Shown here in pieces: positions 10,884 through 22,827 of a stretch of 64,000 nt of DNA. Origin of the DNA: Bacterioplanoides sp. SCSIO 12839. GTDB lineage: Bacteria > Pseudomonadota > Gammaproteobacteria > Pseudomonadales > Oceanobacteraceae. Numbering within the stretch: the first letter of the stretch is position 1; each line of letters starts with the position of its first letter. The position numbers and the translations under genes were made by a program. Below the pieces are notes generated by a model. The model had not been told where the DNA came from. It saw only the letters and a program-made list of their open reading frames with translations, and did no database searches. The stretch lies in the NCBI RefSeq assembly GCF_024397975.1, contig NZ_CP073745.1, positions 3,064,501 to 3,128,500 of the forward strand, in the 5' to 3' direction.

Positions 10884-11546
10884 TTAACGCTGAACGCCCG
10901 ACAAAAACGGTACAAAACGCGCTGGCTCCAATGTTTTCCGTGAGAAGTGATTGCCCCGACGGGTGATCAACACCAGCTTTTGCTCTTCCGTACCCACTGG
11001 CAATACCAGACGGCCACCCTCTGCCAACTGATCCAACAGAGACTGAGGGACGTCTTCCGGTGCTGCCGCAGCCAGAATACCGTCATACGGGCCATGCTCA
11101 GGCCAGCCCCAGGTACCATCCGATAATGCCAGCGTGACATTACGCATTTGTAACGCCTCCAGACGCATGGCCGCCTTTTTATGCAAAGCTTCAATGCGCT
11201 CAACACTGTATAAATGCGTCACTAACGGGCTGAGCACCGCTGTCTGGTAGCCGGAGCCAGTACCAATTTCCAAGACTTTATTCAGCGGGCCAGCCGCCAA
11301 TAGTACTTCGGTCATACGTGCAACGGTGTAGGGTTGAGAGATCGTCTGACCATTACCAATCGGCAGCGCGGTATCTTCATACGCACGATGGGCTAAAGCT
11401 TCATCAATAAAAAAGTGACGCGGCGTGGTGGCAATCACCTGTAACACGTCATCGTTTTTAATACCGGATTCCCGCAACCGATCCACCAGACGATTACGGG
11501 TACGTTGTGAGGTCATGCCAATGCCGGCGAAATATTTTTCGTTCAC
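10884..11546 (-). CDS. pcm: Protein-L-isoaspartate O-methyltransferase
   Basis: Repairs isoaspartyl residues in damaged proteins using S-adenosylmethionine. The SAM-binding motif I is [15 protein letters not shown], followed by YSVERIEAL and the substrate-binding region [15 protein letters not shown]. The 220-residue length is normal. It lies 5 bases after surE in the conserved surE-pcm order linked to stationary-phase survival, so the two are probably cotranscribed. Confidence 0.97.
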   Translation of the reverse strand: MNEKYFAGIGMTSQRTRNRLVDRLRESGIKNDDVLQVIATTPRHFFIDEALAHRAYEDTALPIGNGQTISQPYTVARMTEVLLAAGPLNKVLEIGTGSGYQTAVLSPLVTHLYSVERIEALHKKAAMRLEALQMRNVTLALSDGTWGWPEHGPYDGILAAAAPEDVPQSLLDQLAEGGRLVLPVGTEEQKLVLITRRGNHFSRKTLEPARFVPFLSGVQR

Positions 11547-11551
11547 GACGG

Positions 11552-12322
11552 TTATCCACCCATTCCATTCTGCTGACCAATCAATGTCTGTAGCTGCTCA
11601 GCAACATCCGTTTGGGCCGTATGTAAGGTCATATCCATATGGATAATGCTGATGGAAACCTGTTGCTGCTTTATCGCATAAAAGTCGGTGCCTTCTCCTG
11701 CATCGGCGGCATCACCCGCGGCAGAGATCCAGTAACACTCCTTGCCACGCGGGTTGGTGGTTAACACCGGATTATCGGAACGCTGACGATGGCCCAGACG
11801 GGTGACAACAAATCCCTGCAATTGCTCATAGGGAAGATCCGGCACATTGATATTAATCACAGAGTTGGCAGGCAGCGCCAGTTGTTCAACATGTGGCAAC
11901 AACTCAATAATGACCCGTGCCGCCGTGACAAAATGTTGTTTACCAACCAGAGACACCGCAATTGGGGTTTTCCCCAGGAAGCGCCCTTCCATTGCGGCTG
12001 CTACCGTGCCGGAATACAGCACATCATCGCCCAAATTGGCTCCAGCGTTGATACCGGAAATCACACGCTCACATTCGCCATCAAAAAAAGCGTTCACACC
12101 CAGATGAACACAATCCGTCGGCGTACCGTTGATGCTGATAAAGCCGTTATCGAGATGAGTGGGATGTAGCGGCCGATCCAGTGTTAATGAATTGCTGGCA
12201 CCGCTGCGATCACGGTCGGGGGCAACGACATGAATCTGATGACCTTGTTGTTCCAATGTTTGCGCCAGTGTTCTCAGGCCCGGTGCATGTACACCATCAT
12301 CATTGGAAAGCATCAGTTTCAT
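11552..12322 (-). CDS. surE: 5'/3'-nucleotidase SurE
   Basis: Metal-dependent nucleoside-monophosphate phosphatase. The N-terminal metal-binding motif SNDDG is at residues 6-10, and the conserved segments [10 protein letters not shown] and INVN(V)P follow. The 256-residue length is normal. It sits between truD and pcm on the minus strand, a conserved gammaproteobacterial arrangement. Confidence 0.97.
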   Translation of the reverse strand: MKLMLSNDDGVHAPGLRTLAQTLEQQGHQIHVVAPDRDRSGASNSLTLDRPLHPTHLDNGFISINGTPTDCVHLGVNAFFDGECERVISGINAGANLGDDVLYSGTVAAAMEGRFLGKTPIAVSLVGKQHFVTAARVIIELLPHVEQLALPANSVININVPDLPYEQLQGFVVTRLGHRQRSDNPVLTTNPRGKECYWISAAGDAADAGEGTDFYAIKQQQVSISIIHMDMTLHTAQTDVAEQLQTLIGQQNGMGG

Positions 12323-12361
12323 GATTATGTCTCTGTTCGTAAAAAACTATTTATCGTCGGT

Positions 12362-13480
12362 TTATGGTTTATCGTCGGTGCGTGGCTTGTTGTCAGTTTG
12401 CCAAGCGGGTGTCTTCTCTAATGGAGATAACAACTCACGAATGACAGACGTTGCATAATACCCACTTGGCAAAGAAAAGCAGAGCGTTAAATCGTCTCCA
12501 CTGGTGCCTTGCCAAGCCGGATCACCACTGGCCGCCATTTCAGAGTCTGATACCGACCATTGCCAGGTAAAGTTCTCCACCCCAGCGATCACAGCCCGAC
12601 GTTCCTGATTTAATCCACGATGTTCGAGGCCATCACAGATATCGGCATACCGCTCAGCGATTTCAGTCTCCAGTGCCAATACATCGCCTTGGGTTTGCAA
12701 TCGGCCTCGCCCCCATAACGGCGCGGTCGGAATTGCCTGACCATTAAGCTGTTGTTCGGCGGCAATATCGTCTTCAGAAACCTGAGAATAAGTTTGCTGC
12801 TGAATACGAGCAGCGACAACTTCGTTAAAAATTAAAGAGCGCGCCGCCGATAAATAAATGCTTTTTTTACTGCGGTTTTTAACGCTGGCTTCTCCCGTCA
12901 ACATCTGCCGTGCGGCTTCAATATTGCCGCCATTATGGCCGAAGCGCTGCTCGCCAAAATAATTGGGTACACCGCCTTGTTTTACGGCTTCCAGATTACG
13001 TTCCAGTGCGGCTTTATCACCACCTTCTCGATAACTGATATCACGTAAACGAATCTCGAAACGATTGCCCAGTAATTCGCCACGGCGTAATTTTTTCGAA
13101 TGACGGGTTACCTGAAGAATACGGATTTGTTCGCCATCTTCATTTTTTTCAATTGAAGAAAAATCCGGCTCACCGTTGGGCAAACGCACCAGCGGTAAAT
13201 AAATACTGAACCACTGGCGGGTAATGGCATGACGATCTTTTAAACCGGCGTAACCCACATCCATTTCTTTAACACCTACCAGCTCAGCCAATTGTTTGGC
13301 AATCCAACCGGTATTTACACCGTTTTTTTCAATTTCCAGCCAGATATGTTCGCCCTCACCACAGGGTAAGCTCAGTGGAATCTCTACCACTTTGAAGTCC
13401 TGGTTATGACATTTCAGCCAACCAGTGGCGTGGGTATCCGGATAGAGTTTGGGCCAAACGGGTAATGCAGATTCAGTCAT
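12362..13480 (-). CDS. truD: tRNA pseudouridine(13) synthase TruD
   Basis: Isomerises uridine 13 of tRNA-Glu. The catalytic aspartate is D82 in the motif GYAGLKDRHAITRQWFS, and the NYFGEQRFG motif is present. The 372-residue protein is slightly longer than usual. The last codons lie in a short tandem duplication (12-base unit ACCGACGATAAA, twice with an 18-base period) which includes the stop region, so the tail NKPRTDDKP is probably a recent, non-essential extension. It lies in the ispF-truD-surE unit. Confidence 0.97.
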   Translation of the reverse strand: MTESALPVWPKLYPDTHATGWLKCHNQDFKVVEIPLSLPCGEGEHIWLEIEKNGVNTGWIAKQLAELVGVKEMDVGYAGLKDRHAITRQWFSIYLPLVRLPNGEPDFSSIEKNEDGEQIRILQVTRHSKKLRRGELLGNRFEIRLRDISYREGGDKAALERNLEAVKQGGVPNYFGEQRFGHNGGNIEAARQMLTGEASVKNRSKKSIYLSAARSLIFNEVVAARIQQQTYSQVSEDDIAAEQQLNGQAIPTAPLWGRGRLQTQGDVLALETEIAERYADICDGLEHRGLNQERRAVIAGVENFTWQWSVSDSEMAASGDPAWQGTSGDDLTLCFSLPSGYYATSVIRELLSPLEKTPAWQTDNKPRTDDKP

Positions 13481-13492
13481 GTCATTGATTCT

Positions 13493-13969
13493 TTATTCGG
13501 CTGCCAGCAATAACGCCACAGCGTGTGTCGAGATACCTTCTTTACGGCCTTCAAAACCCAGTTTTTCAGTGGTTGTGGCTTTGACGTTCACATCGTCGAG
13601 GCGAACCTGTAAATCCGCTGCGATATGTTCGCGCATCGCCTGGATATGAGGTGCCATTTTGGGTGCCTGAGCAATGATAGTGATATCCACATTACCCACG
13701 CGGTAACCTTTATCACGAATTAAACCGACCACATGACGTAATAAAACCCGGCTGTCAGCACCGGAGTAGGCATCATCAGTATCAGGGAAATGTTTGCCAA
13801 TATCACCTAACGCTGCTGCGCCCAATAATGCATCCGCTAATGCATGCAAAGCGACGTCACCATCTGAATGTGCAATCAGACCTTTTTCATAAGGGATTTG
13901 TAGGCCACCCAGGGTAACAAACTCCCCTTCACCAAATTTATGAACATCAAAACCGTGGCCAATACGCAT
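13493..13969 (-). CDS. ispF: 2-C-methyl-D-erythritol 2,4-cyclodiphosphate synthase
   Basis: Fifth step of the non-mevalonate (MEP) isoprenoid pathway. Zinc ligands D8, H10 and H42 are seen in [12 protein letters not shown] and [15 protein letters not shown]. The 158-residue length is normal. It stands 37 bases after ispD and 12 bases before truD, probably in one operon. Confidence 0.98.
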   Translation of the reverse strand: MRIGHGFDVHKFGEGEFVTLGGLQIPYEKGLIAHSDGDVALHALADALLGAAALGDIGKHFPDTDDAYSGADSRVLLRHVVGLIRDKGYRVGNVDITIIAQAPKMAPHIQAMREHIAADLQVRLDDVNVKATTTEKLGFEGRKEGISTHAVALLLAAE

Positions 13970-14006
13970 AATCTGATCTCTGTTTTATTCAGTATGGTTA
14001 ATCAAT

Positions 14007-14783
14007 TTAAGACTGGTTTAAGGACTGAGCTAAAAACAGCTCAGCCAGTGCCAGATCTTCCGGACGGGTCACTTTAATATTATCGGATCGGCCTGCGACG
14101 AGTAATGGCTGCTTGTTAACCTGCTCCATCGCAGAAGCTTCGTCGGTCACTTCCAGATGATTCTGCAAACAGAATTCCAGTGCCTGTTTTAATTCAGCGT
14201 AACGAAATACCTGCGGCGTTAATGCGTGCCAGAGTTGGTCACGCTCAACCGTGTGATCAATGGTGATGGTTCCATCCGGCTGTTTAATGCCACGTTTCAT
14301 GGTATCGCGTGTCGGAGACGCTAAGATCGCGCCGCAAGCCCCGGTATTGTTGATGGCTGAATTTTCTACTGCCGAAAACAGCGCATCTAAATCTGAGTGA
14401 TGCAAACACGGGCGAGCCACATCATGCACGGCAACCCAGTCATCTTCAGCAGCCATGCCTTCCAGTGCCCGCAAGCCGTTTAAAACCGAATAACAACGCT
14501 CGCTGCCGCCCGGCGCACGAATGATGCGTGGATCATTGGCAAATGCACTGTCCGGCCAATAGGGGTCGGTTTCAGATAACACCAGCACCAGCTGCTCAAA
14601 CTTTGGATAACTCAACATCAGTCGCAAAGTATGATCCATCAGAAACTGATCATGTAACGGCAAGTATTGCTTAGGGCGATCGGCCTGCATCCGGCTGCCA
14701 ACACCGGCAGCGGGTAAAATTGGCCAGCATTTAGGTGAAGCTTTTGAGGAAGCCGAATTTAAAGAGTTGTTCGTGTTGGTCAT
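14007..14783 (-). CDS. ispD: 2-C-methyl-D-erythritol 4-phosphate cytidylyltransferase
   Basis: Transfers CMP to methylerythritol phosphate in the MEP pathway. The nucleotide-binding signature ILPAAGVGSRMQADRPKQYL, the segment VAVHDVARPCL and the C-terminal IKVTRPEDLALAE are present. At 258 residues it has about 20 extra N-terminal residues (Ser/Asn-rich) before the Rossmann-like strand; a later start is possible but no better codon is visible. Its start overlaps the ftsB stop by 4 bases, so translation is coupled. Confidence 0.97.
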   Translation of the reverse strand: MTNTNNSLNSASSKASPKCWPILPAAGVGSRMQADRPKQYLPLHDQFLMDHTLRLMLSYPKFEQLVLVLSETDPYWPDSAFANDPRIIRAPGGSERCYSVLNGLRALEGMAAEDDWVAVHDVARPCLHHSDLDALFSAVENSAINNTGACGAILASPTRDTMKRGIKQPDGTITIDHTVERDQLWHALTPQVFRYAELKQALEFCLQNHLEVTDEASAMEQVNKQPLLVAGRSDNIKVTRPEDLALAELFLAQSLNQS

Positions 14784-15067
14784 TTTTTGGCGGGATCAAC
14801 AAAGAGAATAAAGGTTTCACCTTCACGAATTAAACCCAGATCTTCGCGGGCTTTTTCTTCAAGAATTTCATTACCGGTTTTTAAATCTCTGACTTCAGCC
14901 ATTAATGCACGGTTCTGATTTTGCTGAACCTCATTATCCTGCTGTAGTTGTTCGATTTTTTGCTGCAGTTCGTTACTGGCAACCAGACCAGTATCATCAA
15001 ACCACAACCGATAGAGGAGGATCAGCAGTAATGCTGCAGGTATTAAGGTGTAAATCAGCCAGCGCAT
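14780..15067 (-). CDS. ftsB: Cell division protein FtsB
   Basis: Bitopic divisome protein that joins FtsL and FtsQ. The 95-residue protein has a short cytoplasmic start, one membrane helix at about residues 3-20 (LIYTLIPAALLLILLYRLWF), then a coiled coil rich in Gln/Leu (about 33-72) and the conserved EKAREDLGLIREGETFILF. A GGAGG lies just before the ATG. It is first in the ftsB-ispD-ispF-truD-surE-pcm unit and lies downstream of eno. Confidence 0.96.
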   Translation of the reverse strand: MRWLIYTLIPAALLLILLYRLWFDDTGLVASNELQQKIEQLQQDNEVQQNQNRALMAEVRDLKTGNEILEEKAREDLGLIREGETFILFVDPAKK

Positions 15068-15099
15068 TTTCCCTCCTTTTAAAGATTTCCTAAATAGGG

Positions 15100-15208
15100 A
15101 AAGAGGTTACTTATATATTCTTAGCCACCGGATCGGTGGGCCATCCATGGCCCTCGATCCTACCGCGACATCCTGTCGCTGTTTTAAGAATATATAAACA
15201 ACCTCTTT
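15100..15208. repeat. Composite palindromic element with internal hairpins
   Basis: Two 24-base arms (15100-15123 and 15185-15208) are inverted repeats matching at 22 of 24 positions. Between them are further self-complementary units: CCACCG-GAT-CGGTGG (15125-15139), GGCCAT-CC-ATGGCC (15139-15152) and GCGACA-TCC-TGTCGC (15165-15179). The whole would fold as a long stem capped by hairpins, in either strand. It has no coding potential and resembles non-autonomous palindromic repeats found between genes of many gammaproteobacteria. It lies in the ftsB leader, so it may affect that operon. Confidence 0.7.
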
Positions 15209-15239
15209 CTTATTTTTTGCTAACACCTCAGCTTGAATG

Positions 15240-15360
15240 TCTGAGCGTTAGCGAGGCCGTTGTCGCAAGGCAAAAAAGATCTCAAACGCGGAGCTTATTG
15301 AAATAAGTGAGCATTTTGAGATTTTTTTTAACGCCGCGACAACAACGCAGCTAGCTCAGA
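15240..15360. repeat. Second palindromic element containing the eno terminator
   Basis: Nested inverted repeats surround a terminator-like core. TCTGAGC (15240-15246) pairs with GCTCAGA (15354-15360); GTTGTCGC (15259-15266) pairs with GCGACAAC (15336-15343); the core ATCTCAAA / TTTGAGAT (15279-15286 / 15315-15322) is flanked by an A-run and a T-run and can act as a terminator on both strands. The right end touches the eno stop codon. The structure is too extended for a simple terminator and looks like a dispersed repeat that now serves as one. Confidence 0.65.
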
Positions 15361-16659
<1,299 letters not shown>

Positions 16660-16679
16660 TTAATCTCCGTAAAAAAATC

Positions 16680-18380
<1,701 letters not shown>

Positions 18381-18511
18381 TCAAAGCTTCACTCAAGATG
18401 GGAGGGCAGGATACCAGAAGAGGTATTCGGGGTAAATTTCTTTGCGTGTTTTTTCGTGTACATTTATGGCACAGCCGCGCTGCTTTCGCCCGGCTGCACC
18501 TGAGGTTTCGC

Positions 18512-19513
18512 TTACTTCCTCAAAACCACCCGATAACGTGGGCTGCCGTTTTCCAGATGCTCAATGGCTTTGTTCACATCCGCCATATCAAATACCTCCA
18601 CTTTTGGCGCGATATCATGACGCTCAGCAAAGTCCAGCATTTGCGCAATCACGGCCGGGCTGCCAACTGGCGACGAGGAAATACTGCGTTGCCCGCCCAT
18701 CAGTGCAAACACGCTCACCGCGACCGGTTCCAGTACCGCCCCCACCAGATGCAAACGGCCACGTGGCTTCAACGTGTTGATATAACCATTCCAGTCCAGA
18801 GACACATTCACGGTGGATAAAATCAGATCAAAACTACCCGCCGCTGCTTTCAGTGCTTCACTGTCACGCGAATCGAGTGTGTGATGCGCACCCAGCTCCA
18901 GAGCTTCCTGACGCTTGGCCTCCGATGAGGTAAAAGCCGTTACCTCACAACCCCAGGCATTCAGAAACTGCAATGCCAGATGGCCTAAACCACCAATGCC
19001 CACCACCCCCACACGGGCAGTTGGTTTCACATCAAACTGCACCATCGGGTTGTAAACCGTGATGCCACCACAAAACAGTGGCCCGGCTTGTTCACTATCC
19101 AGCCCTTCCGGCAATGCCACCACACTGGTGGCTTGTGCGCGAACCTTATCAGCAAAACCACCATGGCGACCAATAATGGTGCCCTGGACGGAGGAGCACA
19201 GATTATGATCACCTTCGGTACAGGTTTGGCAGTCATTGCAGTAGCCCGCATGCCAACCTAAACCAACACGATCGCCGACGTTGAACTTGCTGACGTGTTT
19301 GCCAACGGCGGAAATTTTACCCGCCACTTCATGGCCGGGAACAAACGGATATTGAGTAATACCCCATTCATTATTCAGCATGCTCAGATCACTGTGACAA
19401 ATGCCGCAATATTCAACGTCAATTTCAACATCGTGATCAGCCAATGGGCCAGGGTCGTATTCAAACGGTTTCAGCTCGCCACCGGCTTCTGTCGCTGCAT
19501 AGGCTTTAATCAT
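18512..19513 (-). CDS. Zinc-dependent NAD(P) alcohol dehydrogenase
   Basis: Medium-chain dehydrogenase/reductase of the cinnamyl-alcohol dehydrogenase/YahK/Ahr group, interconverting aldehydes and alcohols, probably NADPH-dependent. Catalytic zinc ligands are C36 (YCGICHSD), H61 (GHEVAG) and the cysteine in LFCGG; the structural zinc site is C92, C95, C98 and C106. The nucleotide motif [15 protein letters not shown] is present. The 333-residue length is normal. It is a single-gene unit with no informative neighbours, so the substrate is unknown. Confidence 0.93.
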   Translation of the reverse strand: MIKAYAATEAGGELKPFEYDPGPLADHDVEIDVEYCGICHSDLSMLNNEWGITQYPFVPGHEVAGKISAVGKHVSKFNVGDRVGLGWHAGYCNDCQTCTEGDHNLCSSVQGTIIGRHGGFADKVRAQATSVVALPEGLDSEQAGPLFCGGITVYNPMVQFDVKPTARVGVVGIGGLGHLALQFLNAWGCEVTAFTSSEAKRQEALELGAHHTLDSRDSEALKAAAGSFDLILSTVNVSLDWNGYINTLKPRGRLHLVGAVLEPVAVSVFALMGGQRSISSSPVGSPAVIAQMLDFAERHDIAPKVEVFDMADVNKAIEHLENGSPRYRVVLRK

Positions 19514-19585
19514 GGTTATTCTCCAATTAAGAACTGCAAATCAGCTGCTATGGGAACAACAATAGAAGGGAACAAAGAAGAAGAA

Positions 19586-19664
19586 AAGCAACGCACTGTT
19601 GCTTATAAATGATAAAACTCATACTCAGGGAGTTCCGAAAACCGGAAGCCACCCGAGCATGAGT
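19586..19664 (-). terminator. Hairpins downstream of the OmpA-like gene
   Basis: Two stem-loops follow the minus-strand OmpA-like gene. The first (19617-19664) pairs ACTCATACTC with GAGCATGAGT and has an inner TTCCG/CGGAA stem; its tail on the minus strand is TTTTATC. The second (19586-19604) is AAGCAAC / GTTGCTT, followed on the minus strand by a T-rich stretch. Together they probably end transcription before the alcohol dehydrogenase gene. Confidence 0.65.
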
Positions 19665-19691
19665 ATAAAAGCACGAATAAAGTCAGCTAAA

Positions 19692-20894
19692 TTAACGCTG
19701 CTCAGCGGATACCTGAGTCGCCGATACTTTTACTTCAATACGACGGTTACGCTTAGCCGCTGCTGCCGTACCAGAGGTATCCAGTAAACGACTTTCGCCA
19801 TAGCCTTTTGCAGTCAGGCGTGATGCATCGACACCATACTGCTCAATCAACAAGGTACGGACGGCTTCGGCACGCTGCTGTGAAAGTTTCTGGTTATAAG
19901 AGGCTGCGCCGCCAGCAGAAGAATGACCTTCAACTTCTGCGTTTGCTTTACCAAAACGCTTCATAAATGCCGCAAACTCTGCAAACTGAGGGTCATTCGG
20001 GTTCGCCACTTCAACACTGTTGTTAGCGAAATTAACGTTCAGAGCAACTGATACTTCCTGTTCAGTCAGCACACTACAGCCATCAGCACCCACCTTATCA
20101 GTTGCTGGCGTGTCGGCACACTTATCCATTTCATCAGCGATGCCATCAGCATCAGAGTCGATCACTGCTGCAGCTGTAGAAGCGACCACCGCACAACCAG
20201 CAGCATCGACTGCAACACCCGCTTCGGAGCCGGCACATAAATCTTTAGCATCAACAACGCCATCACCATCGGAATCTTTTGTTAACGAATCAGCTTCCGT
20301 ACCACTGGTTGCTGCAACTGCCGCTGCGCCACCTGCCGCGACAGCAGCTGCAGCGGCATTGTTTCCTTCATCATCAGAGAAACCAAACTTATATGCGATG
20401 CCCAGCTTCAGGCCGAAGTCCAATAAGCTTTCATCGATATCCTGATAAGCGGCCACTTCGGTAATACCCTGCCAACGTTCGGACAGTTCCCAGTGTTTAC
20501 CGAAGCCCAAATCCAGCAATGTGCGCTGTCCTTCGATTTCCTGATGTTTTAAACCGGAGAAAACATACCACTGATCATCCGTCAGGAAATACAGTACATC
20601 GGCACCAACGCGGATGCCTTCATCTTCAACATCCAAACCACGGATATCACTTTTCTTGCGGCCTAAGTAGTTTTTTGCCAGTTCAGCACGCACCGCCCAG
20701 TCTTCTGATAAGTGCCAGCCCGCTTCGATACCGACACCATTACCGTCTTCCAGGTAACCCGTTGGCTCTGGTTTATTATTATCAGGATTATAATATTCGC
20801 CAAAAACACCAACCCAGCCAGCGTTGTCATTAGCCGATACTGCTGGCGCTATTAAAGAAACTGCAATTGCAGAAGAAAGGAATGTTTTTTTCAT
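19692..20894 (-). CDS. OmpA-family outer membrane protein with calcium-binding-type repeats
   Basis: Outer-membrane protein that links membrane and peptidoglycan. From the ATG at 20894 (GGAGG 5 bases upstream) there is a signal peptide (MKKTFLSSAIAVSLIAPAVSA), an N-terminal eight-strand-type barrel domain (about residues 25-185), an Ala/Gly-rich linker, two Asp-rich thrombospondin type-3-like repeats (DSDGDGVVDAKDLC and DSDADGIADEMDKC) and a C-terminal OmpA peptidoglycan-binding domain (from LNVNFANNS to YGESR). This resembles Pseudomonas OprF in layout. The frame extends upstream to 20984, but the signal peptide and ribosome-binding site fix the start here. Confidence 0.93.
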   Translation of the reverse strand: MKKTFLSSAIAVSLIAPAVSANDNAGWVGVFGEYYNPDNNKPEPTGYLEDGNGVGIEAGWHLSEDWAVRAELAKNYLGRKKSDIRGLDVEDEGIRVGADVLYFLTDDQWYVFSGLKHQEIEGQRTLLDLGFGKHWELSERWQGITEVAAYQDIDESLLDFGLKLGIAYKFGFSDDEGNNAAAAAVAAGGAAAVAATSGTEADSLTKDSDGDGVVDAKDLCAGSEAGVAVDAAGCAVVASTAAAVIDSDADGIADEMDKCADTPATDKVGADGCSVLTEQEVSVALNVNFANNSVEVANPNDPQFAEFAAFMKRFGKANAEVEGHSSAGGAASYNQKLSQQRAEAVRTLLIEQYGVDASRLTAKGYGESRLLDTSGTAAAAKRNRRIEVKVSATQVSAEQR

Positions 20895-21120
20895 CATAAC
20901 CTCCGTTGTTACTTCAGCACATTGTGCCGAAATACTGTGAATAATTTGTGGCGCTATAAAAACGCAAAACATGCGATACGCCAAATAACTACAAGGTCAT
21001 TTTTCAATTATTTACGACAAAGGGGTCATCAGAGTAAAAATTTAATATTATTTTATTATTCTGAAAAAAGAGAACTCAACCGTTTATATAATCTCAATGC
21101 AAAATCCGCAAAAACAGAGA

Positions 21121-21450
21121 TTATTTTTTCCAGGGGTTAACCGGGCTTTTTTCAGAAACAGAAGTTGAAGCAGTTTTCTTCGCAGAAAAGCCTGCCATTT
21201 TTTTTATGATGTCAGTAATTTGCTGGTTATTACTACCTTCTTTGTAAGCAATAAATACCGCTTCAACCTGTGCTCTTGCCCAAGGAGTCCGACGCAGAAA
21301 TTTCAAGCTGGACTTAACACTGGGATTCGATCGAAAACAATTAATACGAACCCAGCCTGATAACGTCTTCCAGCCATAGTGTTCGACCAACTCAGTTAAC
21401 AATTTTTCAAGCGTTATGCCGTGAAGGTGGTCTGTTTTTCCGGTTGTCAT
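21121..21450 (-). CDS. VF530 family DNA-binding protein (DUF2132)
   Basis: Small basic protein of the VF530/DUF2132 family, with a winged-helix-like fold described as DNA-binding; the cellular role is unknown. The 109-residue protein carries the family core LHGITLEKLLTELVEHYGW, INCFRSNPSVKSSLKFLRRT and PWARAQVEAVFIAYK, plus a Lys/Ser-rich tail. I chose the ATG at 21450, preceded by AAGAGA, because the longer frame (to 21492) adds residues not seen in the family. It is a single gene. Confidence 0.87.
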   Translation of the reverse strand: MTTGKTDHLHGITLEKLLTELVEHYGWKTLSGWVRINCFRSNPSVKSSLKFLRRTPWARAQVEAVFIAYKEGSNNQQITDIIKKMAGFSAKKTASTSVSEKSPVNPWKK

Positions 21451-21551
21451 ATGTATCTCTTGGGCAGTTAGAATGAAAATGGCCTCTGACATTAACGATT
21501 TTCACCGTAACATCAGAGGCCATCAAAATGTTCAACGTAATGGCAGCGCCA

Positions 21552-21956
21552 TTATTTTTTGCGAACGTACAGTACCAGGCTGTGATCCACCAAGTCGAAT
21601 CCATGCTGCTCAGCAATTTCGTGCTGCAAACGTTCGATCTGCTCATTAGAGAACTCGATAACCGTGCCATCATCAACGTTCACCATATGGTCGTGGTGTT
21701 CGCCACGCGCCAATTCAAACACAGAATGGCCACCATCAAAGTTATGACGTTCAACCAGACCAGCACTCTCGAACTGAGTCAGAACCCGGTAAACTGTTGC
21801 CAGACCCACGTCTTCCCCGGCATCAATCAGAGAACGGTACACATCTTCCGCGCTCATGTGGGCCTCTGGGTTGCTTTCCAGAATGCTCAGGATTTTTACC
21901 CGTGGCAGGGTGACCTTCAGTCCCGCTTTACGCAGCTCCACATTTTGATCGGACAT
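21552..21956 (-). CDS. fur: Ferric uptake regulator Fur
   Basis: Iron-responsive repressor. The 134-residue protein has the winged-helix DNA-binding half (LRKAGLKVTLPRVKILSIL; SAEDVYRSLIDAGEDVGLATVYRVL) and the dimerisation half with metal ligands in HHDHMVNVDDG and the C-terminal HSLVLYVRKK. The CxxC structural zinc pair of enterobacterial Fur is absent (the positions read NVDD), as in Pseudomonas Fur. It is divergent from bamE, a common arrangement. Confidence 0.97.
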   Translation of the reverse strand: MSDQNVELRKAGLKVTLPRVKILSILESNPEAHMSAEDVYRSLIDAGEDVGLATVYRVLTQFESAGLVERHNFDGGHSVFELARGEHHDHMVNVDDGTVIEFSNEQIERLQHEIAEQHGFDLVDHSLVLYVRKK

Positions 21957-22090
21957 GCTTTCCTCGAATATTTCACAGCCAGTTGTATTATCGGGTATTA
22001 TCGCTGGTATGAGTCGCCCTTCGCAACTGATAAGCGTTTGCTTGTCAGCTTACTGCGGCGACATACGATTTGCCAATAACGAGTGTATGT

Positions 22091-22495
22091 ATGAGAGCGT
22101 CAATTCTGACTGTTTTACTGGGTATTGCAACCCTTGCGGGCTGCGCGTTTCCTGGTGTTTATAAATTGAACGTCCAACAAGGCAACATTGTGACCGACGA
22201 CATGCTGGCTCAGCTGGAAACAGGCATGACTCAGCGTCAGGTAGAATATGTGATGGGAACACCGGTAGTGAAAACCCCGTATCAACAACAACGCTGGGAT
22301 TATCTCTACTCTCTGGAACAAAACGACGAAGTCACCAAGCGCTATCATATCCGTGTGTATTTTGATGAACAGGGCATTTATACACATTACGAAGGTCAGC
22401 TGCCGGTTGATCCTCTGAAAGAGAAAAAGCAACAGTTGCCAGCTGAGGAAGAACAGGAAAAACCGGTTAAAGCAGAAGGCCTGCTCGCCTCCTGA
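22091..22495 (+). CDS. bamE: Outer membrane assembly lipoprotein BamE (SmpA/OmlA)
   Basis: Lipoprotein of the BAM complex that inserts beta-barrel proteins in the outer membrane. From ATG 22091 the signal ends at lipobox LAGC (Cys at residue 18). The BamE core VYKLNVQQGNIVTDDMLAQL, GMTQRQVEYVMGTPVV and WDYLYSLE follows, then a Glu/Lys/Gln-rich tail. A TTG-started longer frame from 22070 would displace the signal peptide and is rejected. It is divergent from fur and convergent with rnfH. Confidence 0.94.
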   Translation: MRASILTVLLGIATLAGCAFPGVYKLNVQQGNIVTDDMLAQLETGMTQRQVEYVMGTPVVKTPYQQQRWDYLYSLEQNDEVTKRYHIRVYFDEQGIYTHYEGQLPVDPLKEKKQQLPAEEEQEKPVKAEGLLAS

Positions 22496-22509
22496 TTACC
22501 GTTACATTA

Positions 22510-22809
22510 TTACTTCTTTGTTTTAGCAGCCCGGTTCGCCCGGGCTTGTTTTGGATCGATTAGCAGTGGTCGATAAATTTCAATACGATCACCATCCCGT
22601 ACCGTATCCGTTTGTGGCGCACGTGACGCCTTACCAAAAATACCGAACTTGGCCTCATCGAGATTCAGCTCCGGAAACTCTTCCAGAATCGGCGATTGCT
22701 GTACCGCCTGCAAAATAGTTGAGCCCTCTTCCACCTGCACCGTCAGAATCTTCTGCTTCTCAGGTAAGGCATACGCGACTTCAACTTCAATCATGGCTAC
22801 GTCATCCAT
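22510..22809 (-). CDS. rnfH: RnfH family protein (UPF0125)
   Basis: Small beta-grasp (ubiquitin-like) protein of unknown biochemical role; the name comes from its linkage to rnf genes in some bacteria. The 99-residue protein has the family motifs VEVAYALPEKQ and IFGKASRAPQTDTVRDGDRIEIYRPL (abridged), and a basic tail. It lies 18 bases after ratA in the widely conserved ratA-rnfH pair. The start could be the ATG at 22809 or the internal ATG at 22794. Confidence 0.9.
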   Translation of the reverse strand: MDDVAMIEVEVAYALPEKQKILTVQVEEGSTILQAVQQSPILEEFPELNLDEAKFGIFGKASRAPQTDTVRDGDRIEIYRPLLIDPKQARANRAAKTKK

Positions 22810-22827
22810 TATTTTCTCCTGATGCTG

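Noticed and set aside
20100-20350. Plus-strand open frames over the OmpA-like gene
   Set aside because: They are shadows of its Ala/Asp-rich linker and type-3 repeats, without start signals.
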